From NCBI GenBank assembly GCA_949751835.1, contig CATKHK010000113.1:62001-126000 (forward strand): a stretch of DNA of 64,000 nucleotides, written 5' to 3'. The notes below the pieces were generated by a model. That model was not told where the DNA came from, did not search any database, and saw only the letters and a list, made by a program, of their open reading frames with translations. Shown piece by piece: positions 44,308 to 55,623 of the stretch. Within the stretch, counting starts at the first letter, position 1; every line of letters starts with the position of its first letter. The position numbers and the translations under genes were made by a program. The stretch is from Blepharisma japonicum. Its lineage: Eukaryota > Ciliophora > Heterotrichea > Heterotrichida > Blepharismidae.

Positions 44308-45681
44308 ATGTATTGGAGCCTTTTTATATTACATTTTGCTTCAGCTTCAATATCAATTGACATAGAAAAATTCCACAAACCATTAGATGAGCTTTTACAA
44401 GACTATAAAGAATCCAATGAAAAATTGCAAAGCATCTCTAATCAAGAACTTTTGAGATCACCAAAAAGTTACATTACAAATCACCTAAATGTATTATTCA
44501 TATAGACTCAATATTACGGTAAAGTTCACATTGGAACACCTTCATCTACGTTTAAGGTTCTTTTTGATACCGGAAGTTCTTGGCTTTGGGTCACAAGTAA
44601 GGGTTGTGAATTCTGCCACGAGTGCAAGCAATTTGATTATGAGGAATCATCCACCTATATCTCGAATGATACTTATATTACATTAGATTATGGTCAAAGT
44701 ACAGCATATGGAATAGTTAGCACTGAAAGAGTAAGGATTGGTGACAATACCGCATTACAAGCCAATGACCAATATTTTGTCTTAGCTGTCTTCGACATGG
44801 AGTTCGAAAACCTTCATGCAGATGGAATTTTAGGCCTAGCATTCTCGGGGCTTAGTAAAGGAACCAGTCCTTTAATTCAATCACTCAGAAGGCAAGGAGC
44901 AATCCGAAATGCTAGGTTTTCTATATACTTAAATGATAATGATTTCGGGGAAGAGGACGTCAGCCCACGCTCTGCTATGATTATTGATGGCTTTGATCTC
45001 CATAAATATTCAACAGTAACGAAATTTACTTATATAGACTTAGTAAAAGGCAATTATTGGGAGGTTCCCTTATCATCACTCAATTTCGGCTCAAACACAA
45101 TTGCAAAAAAAGAAACAGCAATTATTTCTACTGGAGAAAGCTTACTGCTTGGCCCAAAAGCTGACGTAACAGCAATTTTTAGCACTCTCCAAAAAAGTTT
45201 TGGGTGTTACAATGGACCTTTTGGATTTCTGGAATGCCCTTGCAACACTAAAAAATTATCAAATTATTTCCCTGACCTAACTTTTTACATTGGAAATTAT
45301 CCATTTGCAGTTCCAGGAAAAACTTATGTATTAGCAGCAAATGATACTTGTCAAATTTTAATTCAGCCGATTAATTCAACTTATTGGGTACTTGGTGATG
45401 TTTTTATCAGAAATTGGTATTTAAATTTTGACATGGATAAAGCAAGAATTGGCTTTGCCAAAGCAAAACCATCAGGTAAAAGAGCAGATGAAGAGGCCCA
45501 TTATGACTGACTTTTGATTTTAATAGTGGTCGGATCAATAGTTGTAGTCCTCAGCAATGCTATTGGATGCTATATTTATTGCAGAAATAAAAGGAAAGGT
45601 GCAGCATTTACTCAAATCGGAGGACTCCTTCCAGAGCACAATATAGAAGAGGAAAAAGAAGACGAAATGCCTAAAGTTTAA
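44308..45681 (+). CDS. Pepsin-family membrane aspartyl protease with altered active site
   Basis: 452 aa after removal of a 15-nt intron (44491-44505) and reading TGA at 45508 as Trp. Signal peptide MYWSLFILHFASASIS; propeptide to ~60; mature part starts TQYYGKVHIGTP. First catalytic loop FDTGSSWLWV is intact (Asp82). The second should read D-T/S-G-T/S but is STGES, with Ser269 for Asp (codon TCT at 45127). Flap region LDYGQSTAYG and the hydrophobic ADGILGLAF are normal. A C-terminal TM helix (LLILIVVGSIVVVLS) anchors it. Without the second Asp, normal pepsin chemistry is not expected, so it may be a pseudoprotease. Confidence 0.88.
44491..44505 (+). other. 15-nt intron in the first aspartyl protease gene
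   Basis: GTATTATTCATATAG, phase 0, sitting between HLN and TQYYGKVHIG. Its 3' splice AG makes an in-frame TAG if retained. Same position as the intron in the 47211 paralog. Confidence 0.9.
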
Positions 45682-45905
45682 TCCTCATTCATAAAAATTG
45701 ATAAAATGTCTTGATAAATCGTCTTGATCTGCGCTCGAAATTATAATTATCTACACAATTTTCTTTAATCCCTTAAAAATTGTCACAATTTTGCTTAAAA
45801 TTATTTTAATCTCAATCTCTCCCTTTTTATTAGATTTCTAAACAAAGATGAGTAGGTGACATTTATGTTTGGATAAAATGCTGAAAATAATAGCCATAAT
45901 TTAAT

Positions 45906-46337
45906 ATGAAGCTCATCGCTTTATTACTTTCACTTGCTGCTGTTGCATCTGCAGGAGGTGTTGTCAGAGACATGCTAGGAGGTAACACAGGCAATAATTG
46001 TGATCAAAGTCTTCAAACCTATAACGTTACCAAGTTTGTAGTAACACCTTGGCCTCCATCAAAGAATGAATGGCTTAACTTATCAATGAACGGGACTATG
46101 ACAGCTCCTGTCACACTAAAAGGCATGGGAATTTTTGTCACATTTAATGGGCTTAACTTTTATCAAGAAACTATCCCAGAAGACGGGTCTTATAATGCAG
46201 GACAATACTATGCATTAGCCTTTAAGGCATACTTGCCAAGTATCGCGCCAAATGGAAAGTATGGAGTCGACGTCAAAATGGTGAGCACAACTGGCGCTTT
46301 CTTAAACTGCTGGGGAGTCACTTTTACCTTGACCTAA
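45906..46337 (+). CDS. Secreted ML-domain lipid-binding protein
   Basis: 143 aa. Signal peptide MKLIALLLSLAAVASAGG. The mature part has the MD-2-related lipid-recognition pattern: NNCDQSLQTYNVTKFVVTPWP, then LNLSMNGT with strands and VTLKGMGIFV, YYALAFKAYLPSIAPNGKYG and a final LNCWGVTFTLT. The paired Cys residues (NNC and NCW) match the conserved disulfide. Such proteins carry sterols or phospholipids in lysosomes, food vacuoles or outside the cell. Location between two vacuolar-type aspartyl proteases fits a digestive compartment, by inference. Confidence 0.8.
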   Translation: MKLIALLLSLAAVASAGGVVRDMLGGNTGNNCDQSLQTYNVTKFVVTPWPPSKNEWLNLSMNGTMTAPVTLKGMGIFVTFNGLNFYQETIPEDGSYNAGQYYALAFKAYLPSIAPNGKYGVDVKMVSTTGAFLNCWGVTFTLT

Positions 46338-47210
46338 ATAAGAATCTTTAATAAAAAATTCCGCTCCCACATTTTCTAATATGGTTTTTTAATTTTTCGA
46401 CAACTATTAAAGATAAAGATTTAAGAGGATTTATTTATTAAAGGCTTGATTTTGGTTGTTAGATTTGTGTATTTTTATGATAAAGAGACGATTTTAGAAG
46501 AATTAGAGGACTACGAGATTATTTTTAATTATAAGGAATAGATTGGAAATAATAGGAATTGGAGATATCTAATAGAATTTTTGCCATAGTTTATGAAATT
46601 AGGCAATTTTGCAAAAAATCGACATGAGAGCATTCCATTTTAATGAAGTTCTTCAAGATTGAACTGGAGCAAGTATAAAAATATATCAAGCAATAATAAA
46701 TAGATAGGATAGAGCGTATTATTTTGGTATAAGTAGCTAATATGTAAGCCAGATAAGCCAAGAGTCAATAGAAAAACTCTATTCTAATTAATTCTCCTAG
46801 AAATTGGTGCAATAATCATAATTATTTTAAATTTGGAATAATCTTATTAAATGGCATTAAATCTTTTATTTCTTTAATTTTTATCTTATTACTTAAATCT
46901 TATATAGAATTCCTCGTCGGCAAAATAATCCTTTAAAAATATTTGCATAAAGTCAACCTTTATCGCGAATTATAAAGTGTTTTTGAGTCATTTAGCAGTC
47001 TTTTTTCTCATATATCCCAAGCCAAAAAGCCAGACTCTCTCTATTCTTGCATTAATCTATTCACTAAATTTGTTCCTCAAAAACTTATTCTTTTAATTCA
47101 TATCAAAAATTTTCCGAAAACGAATCTAGCATAAGAAAATCTTCTTTGCCTTAACTAATCTAATAATTACTGCTATTATTCTATTATTATCCAGCATATT
47201 TATTTTTACA
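46338..47210 (+). other. Intergenic spacer, no gene seen
   Basis: 873 bp, AT-rich. No frame with coding character, no repeat shared with the rest of the window and no RNA signature were recognised. Confidence 0.5.
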
Positions 47211-48578
47211 ATGCGCTGGAACATTCTTTTGGCTACAGTCGTTTATGCTTCAGTCTCTATCGATATTCAAAAAGTAAAGAAATCTTCCCAAGAAACCTTC
47301 GACGATCTCAAAGAATTTAGCACTCATATTCGCAATTCAAGCTTATACAAATCAAACGGAGCCGCAAAAAGTGAAATTACGAATTATGTGAATGTAGGTT
47401 TTATTTAGGCTCAATATTTTGGAGAAATACAAATTGGGACTCCTCCAGTCTCTTTTAAGATGATTTTTGACACTGGAAGCTCTTGGCTGTGGGTGGTGGG
47501 TAGAGGCTGTGAGCTTTGCCATGAATCTAAGCAGTTTGATCAGTTAAAATCGACAAGCTATAGCTCAAATGATGAAGAAATTATTTTGAGTTATGGACAA
47601 GGAACTGCATTTGGATTAGTAAGCACTGATAATGTTTTTATTGGGGATAATACAGATTTGAAAGCCTTAAATCAGTATTTTGTCCTTGTTATACAAGATA
47701 TGGATTTTGATAATTTAGAAGCTGATGGGATTCTTGGCTTGGGTTTTTCTGGTCTTAGCGATGGTAAAAGTCCGTTAATTCAGACCCTCAAAGAGCAAGG
47801 AGTTATCCGTAATGCAAATTTCGCGATTTATTTAAATGATGCCGGATTTGAAGAAACTGATGAGGACGTAGAGCCCAAATCAAATATGATGATAGACGGA
47901 TATAATTTAAAAAAGTACTCAACTGAGAAAAAATTCAAATATGTAGAATTAGTTTCTGCGCTCTATTGGGAAGTAGAAATTTCAAATATAAATTTCAATG
48001 GGACTTTAGTTAGTAATATGACTGATTCAACTGCTATTATTGATACTGGGACTAGCGTATTGTTAGCTCCATATGATGATTTTGAAAAAATTTCTAGTTA
48101 TTTTGAGGAGAAGTTTGGGTGTTTTGATTTCTTTGGGTTTGTATTTTGCCAATGCCAAAATATTGAACAAAAATTGGAATATCCAAGCCTTGAATTTAAC
48201 TTAGGAGATCATGCTTTTGAAATTCCTCCAAGTTCATATTTTCTGCAAATAAATGATACATGCGTTGCTTTATTAATGCCTTTTGATGCCCCATTTTGGG
48301 TTTTAGGTGATGTTTTTATAAGGAACTACTACATTCAGTTTGATATGGAAAAGTCAAGAGTTGGGCTTGCAAAAGCAAAGACTGCGAAAGATCCTAAAGA
48401 AGACGCTCACTATGGGTGGATTAGCTTATTAGTGATCATCCTTATTGTTGTTATAATTGTCACTTTAGGAGTATTATTTGAAAGGAAAATGAGTCATGGA
48501 GAACAAAAAGATGCGCCACTATTGACTGAGCAGCCAAAAACCCAGGGGCAAAGAGTATCTGAAGAAGCAAGACTTTAG
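47211..48578 (+). CDS. Pepsin-family membrane aspartyl protease (canonical)
   Basis: 450 aa after removing the 15-nt intron (47394-47408), stop TAG. Signal peptide MRWNILLATVVYASVS, short propeptide, mature start AQYFGEIQIGTP. Both catalytic loops are canonical: FDTGSSWLWV (Asp82) and IIDTGTSVLLAP (Asp273). Flap LSYGQGTAFG. Cys-rich inserts (CELCHE, CFDFFGFVFCQCQ) suggest extra disulfides. C-terminal TM helix (LLVIILIVVIIVTLGVLF) and an ~40-aa cytosolic tail. Likely a membrane-bound acid protease of the endolysosomal or food-vacuole system. It is the intact paralog of the 44308 gene. Confidence 0.93.
47394..47408 (+). other. 15-nt intron in the second aspartyl protease gene
   Basis: GTAGGTTTTATTTAG, phase 0, between YVN and AQYFGEIQ. 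Retention gives an in-frame TAG. Removing it gives a continuous pepsin-like mature N-terminus. Confidence 0.92.
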
Positions 48579-48591
48579 ATTAATTTTAGGT

Positions 48592-49440
48592 TTAATTAGG
48601 GTTAAGTGCTCGGAAAATTCTTATAAAAAGTAATGGAAGCTCATGTCTCATTAGATCATGAATTTCACAGTTTAATAAATTTCCTGTAGGAAAATCGACT
48701 TTTATAGGTTTATAACGGATGCCTCTATTAAAAGGTTCTATATTAAAAATATATTCCGAGTTGTTTTTCCTGCCTTTGCAAGTAAAAGAATTCCCTTCAC
48801 ATTCTACATTTACGTTTAAAATTGATGAATAGACTTTGTTAATCTCTATGATTTCTTCATTTTTCTTATGTAGACCTTCTAAGCTGACTTCTATATTATT
48901 GTTGAATTCGTTTAAATTGTCTTGCAAACTCTTTTCTTCTATTTTTTCTTTTTTAATCTCATTTTCAGCTTGAATATTTATATTTTCTAGCTCTTTTTCT
49001 AAGTCTCTTAGCTTTCTCTGTAACGAAATATTATCAGCTTTTAAATTTTCTATATCTACATCGGTAGGTGCCATCGAATGAATCCCAAGTTTTGATTTTA
49101 CACAATCTAAAGTCTCTCGATATCCATTTTTGAAATTTTTTATCGTTTGGGTAAGACTTTCTTCTGTACTAAAAGAAAGTGTATCAATTTCGATAAAACA
49201 AGGATTTTGATAATTTTCTTTATCTGTCGGCAATTCAGCTATTTCTTGGGATTCTCTAGGGGTTATAACAAATTCGACTCTCCCTCCAAATGAAACACGT
49301 TTATCTTCTTTTTTGCGAATTTTTAGATTGGATTTTTTTTCTGAAGAGCTTTTGTAAGTGGTTGATTCTTCGTTTTCTTGAGATATTATTGGAGAAAGGC
49401 TATGAGCAGTATTAAAAATTGTCTTGTTGTACTCTTCCAT
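48592..49440 (-). CDS. Coiled-coil protein with PP1-docking motifs and RWD-like C-terminus
   Basis: 282 aa, no internal TGA, stop TAA. Residues 47-57 read KRVSFGGRVEF: two RVxF-type protein phosphatase 1 docking motifs (RVSF and RVEF) within ten residues. Residues ~125-200 form a coiled coil (NLKADNISLQRKLRDLEKEL...). The final ~80 residues (VECEGNSFTCKGRK..., YKPIKVDFP, LMRHELPLLFIRIFRAL) have the alternation of a small alpha/beta RWD-like domain. That order resembles kinetochore proteins such as KNL1/Spc7 or a Spc24/25-type subunit. Assignment is tentative. Confidence 0.65.
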   Translation of the reverse strand: MEEYNKTIFNTAHSLSPIISQENEESTTYKSSSEKKSNLKIRKKEDKRVSFGGRVEFVITPRESQEIAELPTDKENYQNPCFIEIDTLSFSTEESLTQTIKNFKNGYRETLDCVKSKLGIHSMAPTDVDIENLKADNISLQRKLRDLEKELENINIQAENEIKKEKIEEKSLQDNLNEFNNNIEVSLEGLHKKNEEIIEINKVYSSILNVNVECEGNSFTCKGRKNNSEYIFNIEPFNRGIRYKPIKVDFPTGNLLNCEIHDLMRHELPLLFIRIFRALNPN

Positions 49441-49601
49441 TTATAAATGCTAAACTCAACCATTATTAAACTCTATTAAATTTACTCTAATTAAAGCGCC
49501 ATAAAGCTACTGTTATCATTTTTCACTAATTTTTACATTTTTTATTTATTTTTTACAAACTTAAATTAAATAAAGATAATCTGAAAAAAATTAAAAAGAC
49601 A

Positions 49602-49898
49602 ATGGAAGAAGATGGAACACATACCGATAAAAAGATAATTGAAAATTTCAGCCCAGGAATTCGAGTGCCGAAATTAATGCACCCGCAACTGCAAAAAGTA
49701 TTGGAAGAAATAAAAACCCCAAGCCCTTGCTTTCTTCCAAGAGATAATTTCCAACCTATATCTGGGAAAATTGTATATGCGATCAGAAATCCTATAAATA
49801 TAATGAATCAAGATAAGCCAATCACAAAACCTCCTATTAATCTAAACCTTGTGTCAAGCGTTCTTCTGAGGAGGAGAAATATTGCAGAAAAACGTTAA
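49602..49898 (+). CDS. Small basic protein, unknown
   Basis: 98 aa: MEEDGTHTDKKIIENFSPGI ... NPINIMNQDKPITKPPINLN ... VLLRRRNIAEKR. Pro-rich and basic, no signal peptide or TM. Composition and position (correctly spaced between two genes) support a real gene, but no family is recognised. Confidence 0.55.
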   Translation: MEEDGTHTDKKIIENFSPGIRVPKLMHPQLQKVLEEIKTPSPCFLPRDNFQPISGKIVYAIRNPINIMNQDKPITKPPINLNLVSSVLLRRRNIAEKR

Positions 49899-49966
49899 TA
49901 GATAATAATAATTTGGATATAAAATTGTTCTATATATAGAAAGAGAATTTAAAAAAAGCTCTATAA

Positions 49967-50581
49967 TTAATCAATGAGCTGAATTTTGTCATCAATTAGT
50001 CAGAAATCTTGGACGTCCAAGTTCAGAGTTTCTTCTCTTTTCTTTTTCTTGCTCCATCTACTGGGATTTTTTGATACTGCATTTTTGGGAGTTCCTTTCA
50101 GAAAGGAGTTCATAATTTTGCTATAATATCTCGATTGGCTTGGGGTTTGTTTTAATGTTTCAGAGTTTTGATAGGAGTGTCGAGAAAATTTTTTCGTTTG
50201 AATTTTTGGTTTAACTCTTCTTTGAGGAGTTTGGCTTATAAATCTTTCAGTCCTCGACATCTGATTTACTAAGCTTCTTTCTCTAGATATGCTCTTAACA
50301 CTTGGCTGTTCATTATATTCGTCTTCTAAATAGTAATTTGAATAGTGCAATGCTAAATTTTTACATGAATCGGAAAACTTTGGCTCTAAATATTTATGCA
50401 ATTCTAGCTTGGCCATTTGGCTATAGGTGATATTGAATTGTTTGACCCAATCTTCATCTTCGTGAGAGATTAATTTTGCTAAAGAAAGGATTTTTGTTTG
50501 TAGCAGGTAAATTAAATTTTCAGTAAGCTTGTAATATTGTGTTTCTTGAAGACGCGTGGAAAAGCCACTGTAAACTGACAT
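49967..50581 (-). CDS. Unknown basic protein with helical N-terminus
   Basis: 204 aa; TGA=Trp at 50000 adds ten residues (LIDDKIQLID) before TAA. Residues 1-~85 are helical (YYKLTENLIYLLQTKILSLAK, DWVKQFNITYSQMAKLELHKYL). The remainder is a Ser/Arg/Lys-rich disordered tail with many SRTER, TPQRR and SPSR-like sites. No known domain. It could be a microtubule- or nucleic-acid-associated protein, but that is inference from charge only. Confidence 0.65.
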
Positions 50582-50775
50582 TAAGAATAGTAGTTAAATT
50601 ATTGTAATAAATCAAAATAAATAGAAAAGGTAATTGATTTTATTAAAAATTTATTGAGCAAATGCAAAACATTAATCAATCGAAATTTTTATGAAAAGGC
50701 TAATAGGGAAAATATCAATAATACAGTTAAAAACTCAAAATAAATTTAATGTAAAAAACTTGATGTAAATTTAAA

Positions 50776-52056
<1,281 letters not shown>

Positions 52057-52158
52057 AAAAGCTAAAAAAATTTATCTCTCCATGAGCTTGATTAATAATA
52101 GCCAGAGAAATAATAATACGTCCATATTTTCTTATTCGATGAGCTTATTATAAACTAT

Positions 52159-52611
52159 ATGTTATTCGAAAGTTACGAAGAGCTTGAGGAATGCTTTTCA
52201 TTGTTTGATAGGAATCATAATGGCTACCTAAATGCCCAAGAATTAGGCTGTGCCTTGCGCGCTATGGGATTAAACCCATCTCAAGCCCAAGCTGTAAAAC
52301 TTTTGCAATCAGTAGACCTATCTCATAGAAACGAAATAAACATAGAAGAATTCAGCCGACTTTGTGGAGTGGAAAAGCCACAAAGAAAAATAACTAAGCA
52401 GCAGTTGATGAGACGAATAGCGAGGTTTGATCAAGACAAGAATGGCTTTATCGATGCAGAAGAGCTTAGAAATGTTTTAAAAGCTAATGGCGATCCTTTG
52501 GATGAGAAGCATGTTGAGGAGATTTTAAGGGATTTCGACACAAACGGAGATGGAAAGCTCAGCATTGAAGAGGTAGCGATCGGGCTACTGAGAGGAACAG
52601 ATGATAAGTAA
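52159..52611 (+). CDS. Four-EF-hand calmodulin/centrin-like protein, copy 1
   Basis: 150 aa, stop TAA. EF loops: 1 DRNHNGYLNAQE (canonical), 2 DLSHRNEINIEE (lacks the central Gly, probably weak), 3 DQDKNGFIDAEE (canonical), 4 DTNGDGKLSIEE (canonical). Length is that of calmodulin, but the linker KPQRKITKQQLMRR and only three good loops fit a calmodulin-like calcium sensor. No lipid anchor. Closely paralogous to the 54873 gene. Confidence 0.92.
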   Translation: MLFESYEELEECFSLFDRNHNGYLNAQELGCALRAMGLNPSQAQAVKLLQSVDLSHRNEINIEEFSRLCGVEKPQRKITKQQLMRRIARFDQDKNGFIDAEELRNVLKANGDPLDEKHVEEILRDFDTNGDGKLSIEEVAIGLLRGTDDK

Positions 52612-54519
52612 GTCAGTATTTCATAAGAAATATAAATATGGAACTATGATAAGGAGTAAGCTGACCTGCACTGCTGCTATTTTGAAAATTAATATTTTAT
52701 AAAAAGCAATCAATATAAAGATAAAGCTAGCAACTGTTAAGAAATTATTTAATGGTAGTGTTATATCCAGAATTAATAGCTCAAAATCAAATTTTGCGTA
52801 TACTGAAGAAGTTAATATAAACTCTAGGTCTCGATTATTTTGCTGACAAAATAATACCATAAAGACAAACTTAATAATATTATAACGATTTTCGATTTCT
52901 TGATTTAAGATCTTTGCAGGTTTTATTGAAAAGGAATCTGTCTAAAATGGTCTAAGCAAAGTAGCAATACATCTTATAATAGGTGCATCACAAAAGATTT
53001 TGACAAGCACATTTTCTAATAATAAAGAAAGCTTTTAAGTTTCTATTAAAAATATATCAATTAATAGATCAAGTAATTACTATTAGGAGAGAAATATTAA
53101 GTATAATTCAAAAAGGAACACAAGGCAAAAGATGGTGAAAAATGAATTAGAAATAAATATGATTTATTTGAAAAAGTAATCAAAGACTTGGTTATAGAAT
53201 TTATTATAAAATTCATTGATTGAAAATAAGGATATTTTTCGGAAAATACATTTTAAGCAATTCGCCTTATTCATCGAGAGAAGGTGAGGAAGATATGTAT
53301 ATATAATTACAGTAATGAATCTTTATATCTCAGTAGAAAGCATTTTTTGCAGTGTCATTAATTTGAATAAGCTTCATTTAGGAAATCTTGCAAGAATGCC
53401 TTTTTATAAGAAATCTACATGAAATTCCATATAATTGATGTTGCTTTTAATCTAAAAAATGGAAATTAAAATATAATATGCAAAAATCAAAGTAATTGAT
53501 GTGGAGAGAGTCATTCTGAATCGATTCATTACTTTATAAATATTTTGAAAGCGTATGGATGGGATTTTGCAATAATTTTCACAAATTTTGAAGTAGCAGT
53601 TATTAAACACTTGAGTATGTTTAAACTAATATAAAAGAAAAGGATAATGGCATACTGTACAGTAATAAGAAAAAATAACTTAGGTTTGAAATTATCAAAA
53701 ATTTTACACCTAATAGTAATAATTTTTAAAAATTATCCAGATTACAGAAATTTGTTACAGACTGAAAGATGTCATAAGCATAGCTTTTAATATCTAGAAA
53801 ACAAAAATTGACACCCAAGAGAGTAATATTTTCAAAATTTGAAGCTCATTTCGCAAAAAGAAGATGCTAGAAATTACAGGGAAAAGCCCATAAAACATTT
53901 TTTATCTTATAACAATTTTATGTAAAATGGCTGCTGATATCAGGCCCATTTTATCAATGAATAGCCCATGTATATAAGGACATTGCTTTTGGGCTGGCAC
54001 AGCAATTAGAAGCCCTAAAGCAAAGGGCATAGAGCCTGGATCCACTAATTTGTGCCTTGACTCAATTGAAAATTAACTTGATACTCCTTTTTGTCATTGA
54101 CAATCTGAAGAGGAGGTCTTTAAGGCTTGAAATCTCGCAGGCAGTCCTTCCAGCTAAGGGATATCGAATAGAGAGGAATCTGACCAGGATTATGAGAAGA
54201 GATTGTACAATTGTAGAAGAAGAGGATAATCCGGAAATGTTGATACTTGGCAAAGGTCATATTCCACCCCCATATAGGGTACCCCAGAGGTGGAGCCATA
54301 CAAATTCGTTTGTACTACCACAGGGCTTCTAATGAAGTCGTGATCATCACTCAGAAGTAGATATTTTAAATATTCAACGTAAACAAATATGAAATTCTAA
54401 TAAAGGCTTTAAATTTCTGAGTAAGAAATTGAGACTAGTGATAAGCAAATATTATTGAGTCTAAATTTTGAAAATGAAGACAAACTTTAAGAAATAAAAA
54501 ATTTGAAAAATCAAAAATC
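52612..54519 (+). other. Intergenic spacer with a GC-richer island
   Basis: 52612-52720 resembles the 3' flank of the second EF-hand gene (55320-55430). The middle is AT-rich with scattered coding-like fragments that I cannot identify. ~53930-54345 is a distinct GC-richer island (separate entry). No intact gene. Confidence 0.45.
53930..54345 (+). other. GC-richer island with relic reading frame, origin unknown
   Basis: Composition changes sharply from the surrounding AT-rich DNA. Short coding-like stretches occur in plus frames (FGLAQQLEALKQRA and, at 54057-54332, RLEISQAVLPAKGYRIERNL and PPPYRVPQRWSHTNSFVLPQ). It has no convincing start and no recognised family. It may be a gene fragment or a mobile-element remnant. 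Confidence 0.35.
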
Positions 54520-54872
54520 TTAAAGGAAGAAAGTGCCAACATAAACAAGTCAATGGTATTAGGAAATTCGATTTCATAAGAGTTTCGATAAATAGAAAGA
54601 CCATTTAAAGACACACAGAAAGAAATTTTTAACTGAATTATTGAGAATAGCATCTTATTTTTACTTGCTTCATGTGTATTTTTTTTTGGAAAAATAATTT
54701 TTTCTTGTATTGAGTTTAGCATAAAAGATCAATCCAAACGCTTAATTCGACTTATTTTGTGTTGAAAAGAAATAAGCTAAAAATTATTGTTCCCCAAATT
54801 AGATTAATAATGGCCAGGCAAATAATTGTCGTCCATATTTTACTTCTTCATTTAAGTCTATAATTAAAGTAT
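54520..54872 (+). pseudogene. Decayed copy of the zinc-finger gene 3' end plus EF-hand upstream region
   Basis: ~54530-54645 matches the 3' coding part of the 50776 gene: AACAAGTCAATGGTATTAGG (compare NKPALLGNS) and AGAAAGACCATTTAAAGACA (compare ERPFRDSAEKIF). ~54765-54872 matches 52040-52158, including ATTAATAATGGCCAG and the CGTCCATATTTT block before the start. So the duplication unit was [zinc-finger tail, spacer, EF-hand gene], and only the EF-hand part was kept. Confidence 0.7.
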
Positions 54873-55319
54873 ATGTTTTTCGAGAGTTACAAGGAGCTTG
54901 AGGAATGTTTTTCTCTGTTTGATAGGAACCATAATGGTTACCTAAATGCCGAGGAGCTGGGTCATGCCTTGCGTTCAATGGGACTAAATCCATCGCAATG
55001 CCAAGTTGAAAAACTTTTGCAGGAGCCCGGCCTTTCTCGTAAAAATGAAATGAGCATAGAAGAATTCAGTCAGCTTTGTGGAATGACTAAACCACAATCT
55101 AAAATAACTAAGCAGCAACTGATGAGACGAATTGCGAAGTTTGATACAGACAGGAACGGATTTATTGATTCAAGAGAGCTTAAAAATGTTCTAAGAGCCA
55201 ATGGTGAGAGCTTAGAAGAAAGTCATATTGAAGAGATTTTAAGGGATTTTGACACGAATGGAGATGGAAAACTTAGTATTGAAGAATTGGCGGTTGGGCT
55301 CTTGGGGAGGAGCAACTAA
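54873..55319 (+). CDS. Four-EF-hand calmodulin/centrin-like protein, copy 2
   Basis: 148 aa, stop TAA. EF loops: DRNHNGYLNAEE, GLSRKNEMSIEE (second loop has lost even the first Asp), DTDRNGFIDSRE and DTNGDGKLSIEE. About 80% identical to copy 1 across the length, with most changes in the second EF hand and the inter-lobe linker, so calcium binding by hands 1, 3 and 4 appears preserved. Its promoter region was copied with it. Confidence 0.92.
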   Translation: MFFESYKELEECFSLFDRNHNGYLNAEELGHALRSMGLNPSQCQVEKLLQEPGLSRKNEMSIEEFSQLCGMTKPQSKITKQQLMRRIAKFDTDRNGFIDSRELKNVLRANGESLEESHIEEILRDFDTNGDGKLSIEELAVGLLGRSN

Positions 55320-55623
55320 TAAGTAATCAGTATTTCTTAATGAGGATAAATATGGAAGTATGATAAAGAATGAACAGAGCTGTACTGCTACAACATTGAA
55401 AATTAATAATTTTACAAAAAATAATATCTATGAAATAATGATTTAATCTAATACTCGCAATAAGACTCTTGCAGGACTCGGACTAAGACTCATGCCAATT
55501 AAATCTTCTCGAGATAGATGATGCTTGAAAACTAAACCCTGAGGCATAGAGATAGAAAATTGAGCATCCTTAAATTTTTCATTCAAGTAAAATTTTTGTT
55601 TGAAAATTTTGTAGAGCCATATA
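55320..55623 (+). other. Spacer with kinase-family upstream repeat
   Basis: From ~55383 (TACTGCTACAACATTGAAAA, ...CTCGCAATAAGACTCTTGC, ...ACTCATGCCAATTAA) this matches ~61465-61712 before the third kinase and, in part, ~57580-57680. It is the shared 5' region of the kinase family. Confidence 0.6.
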
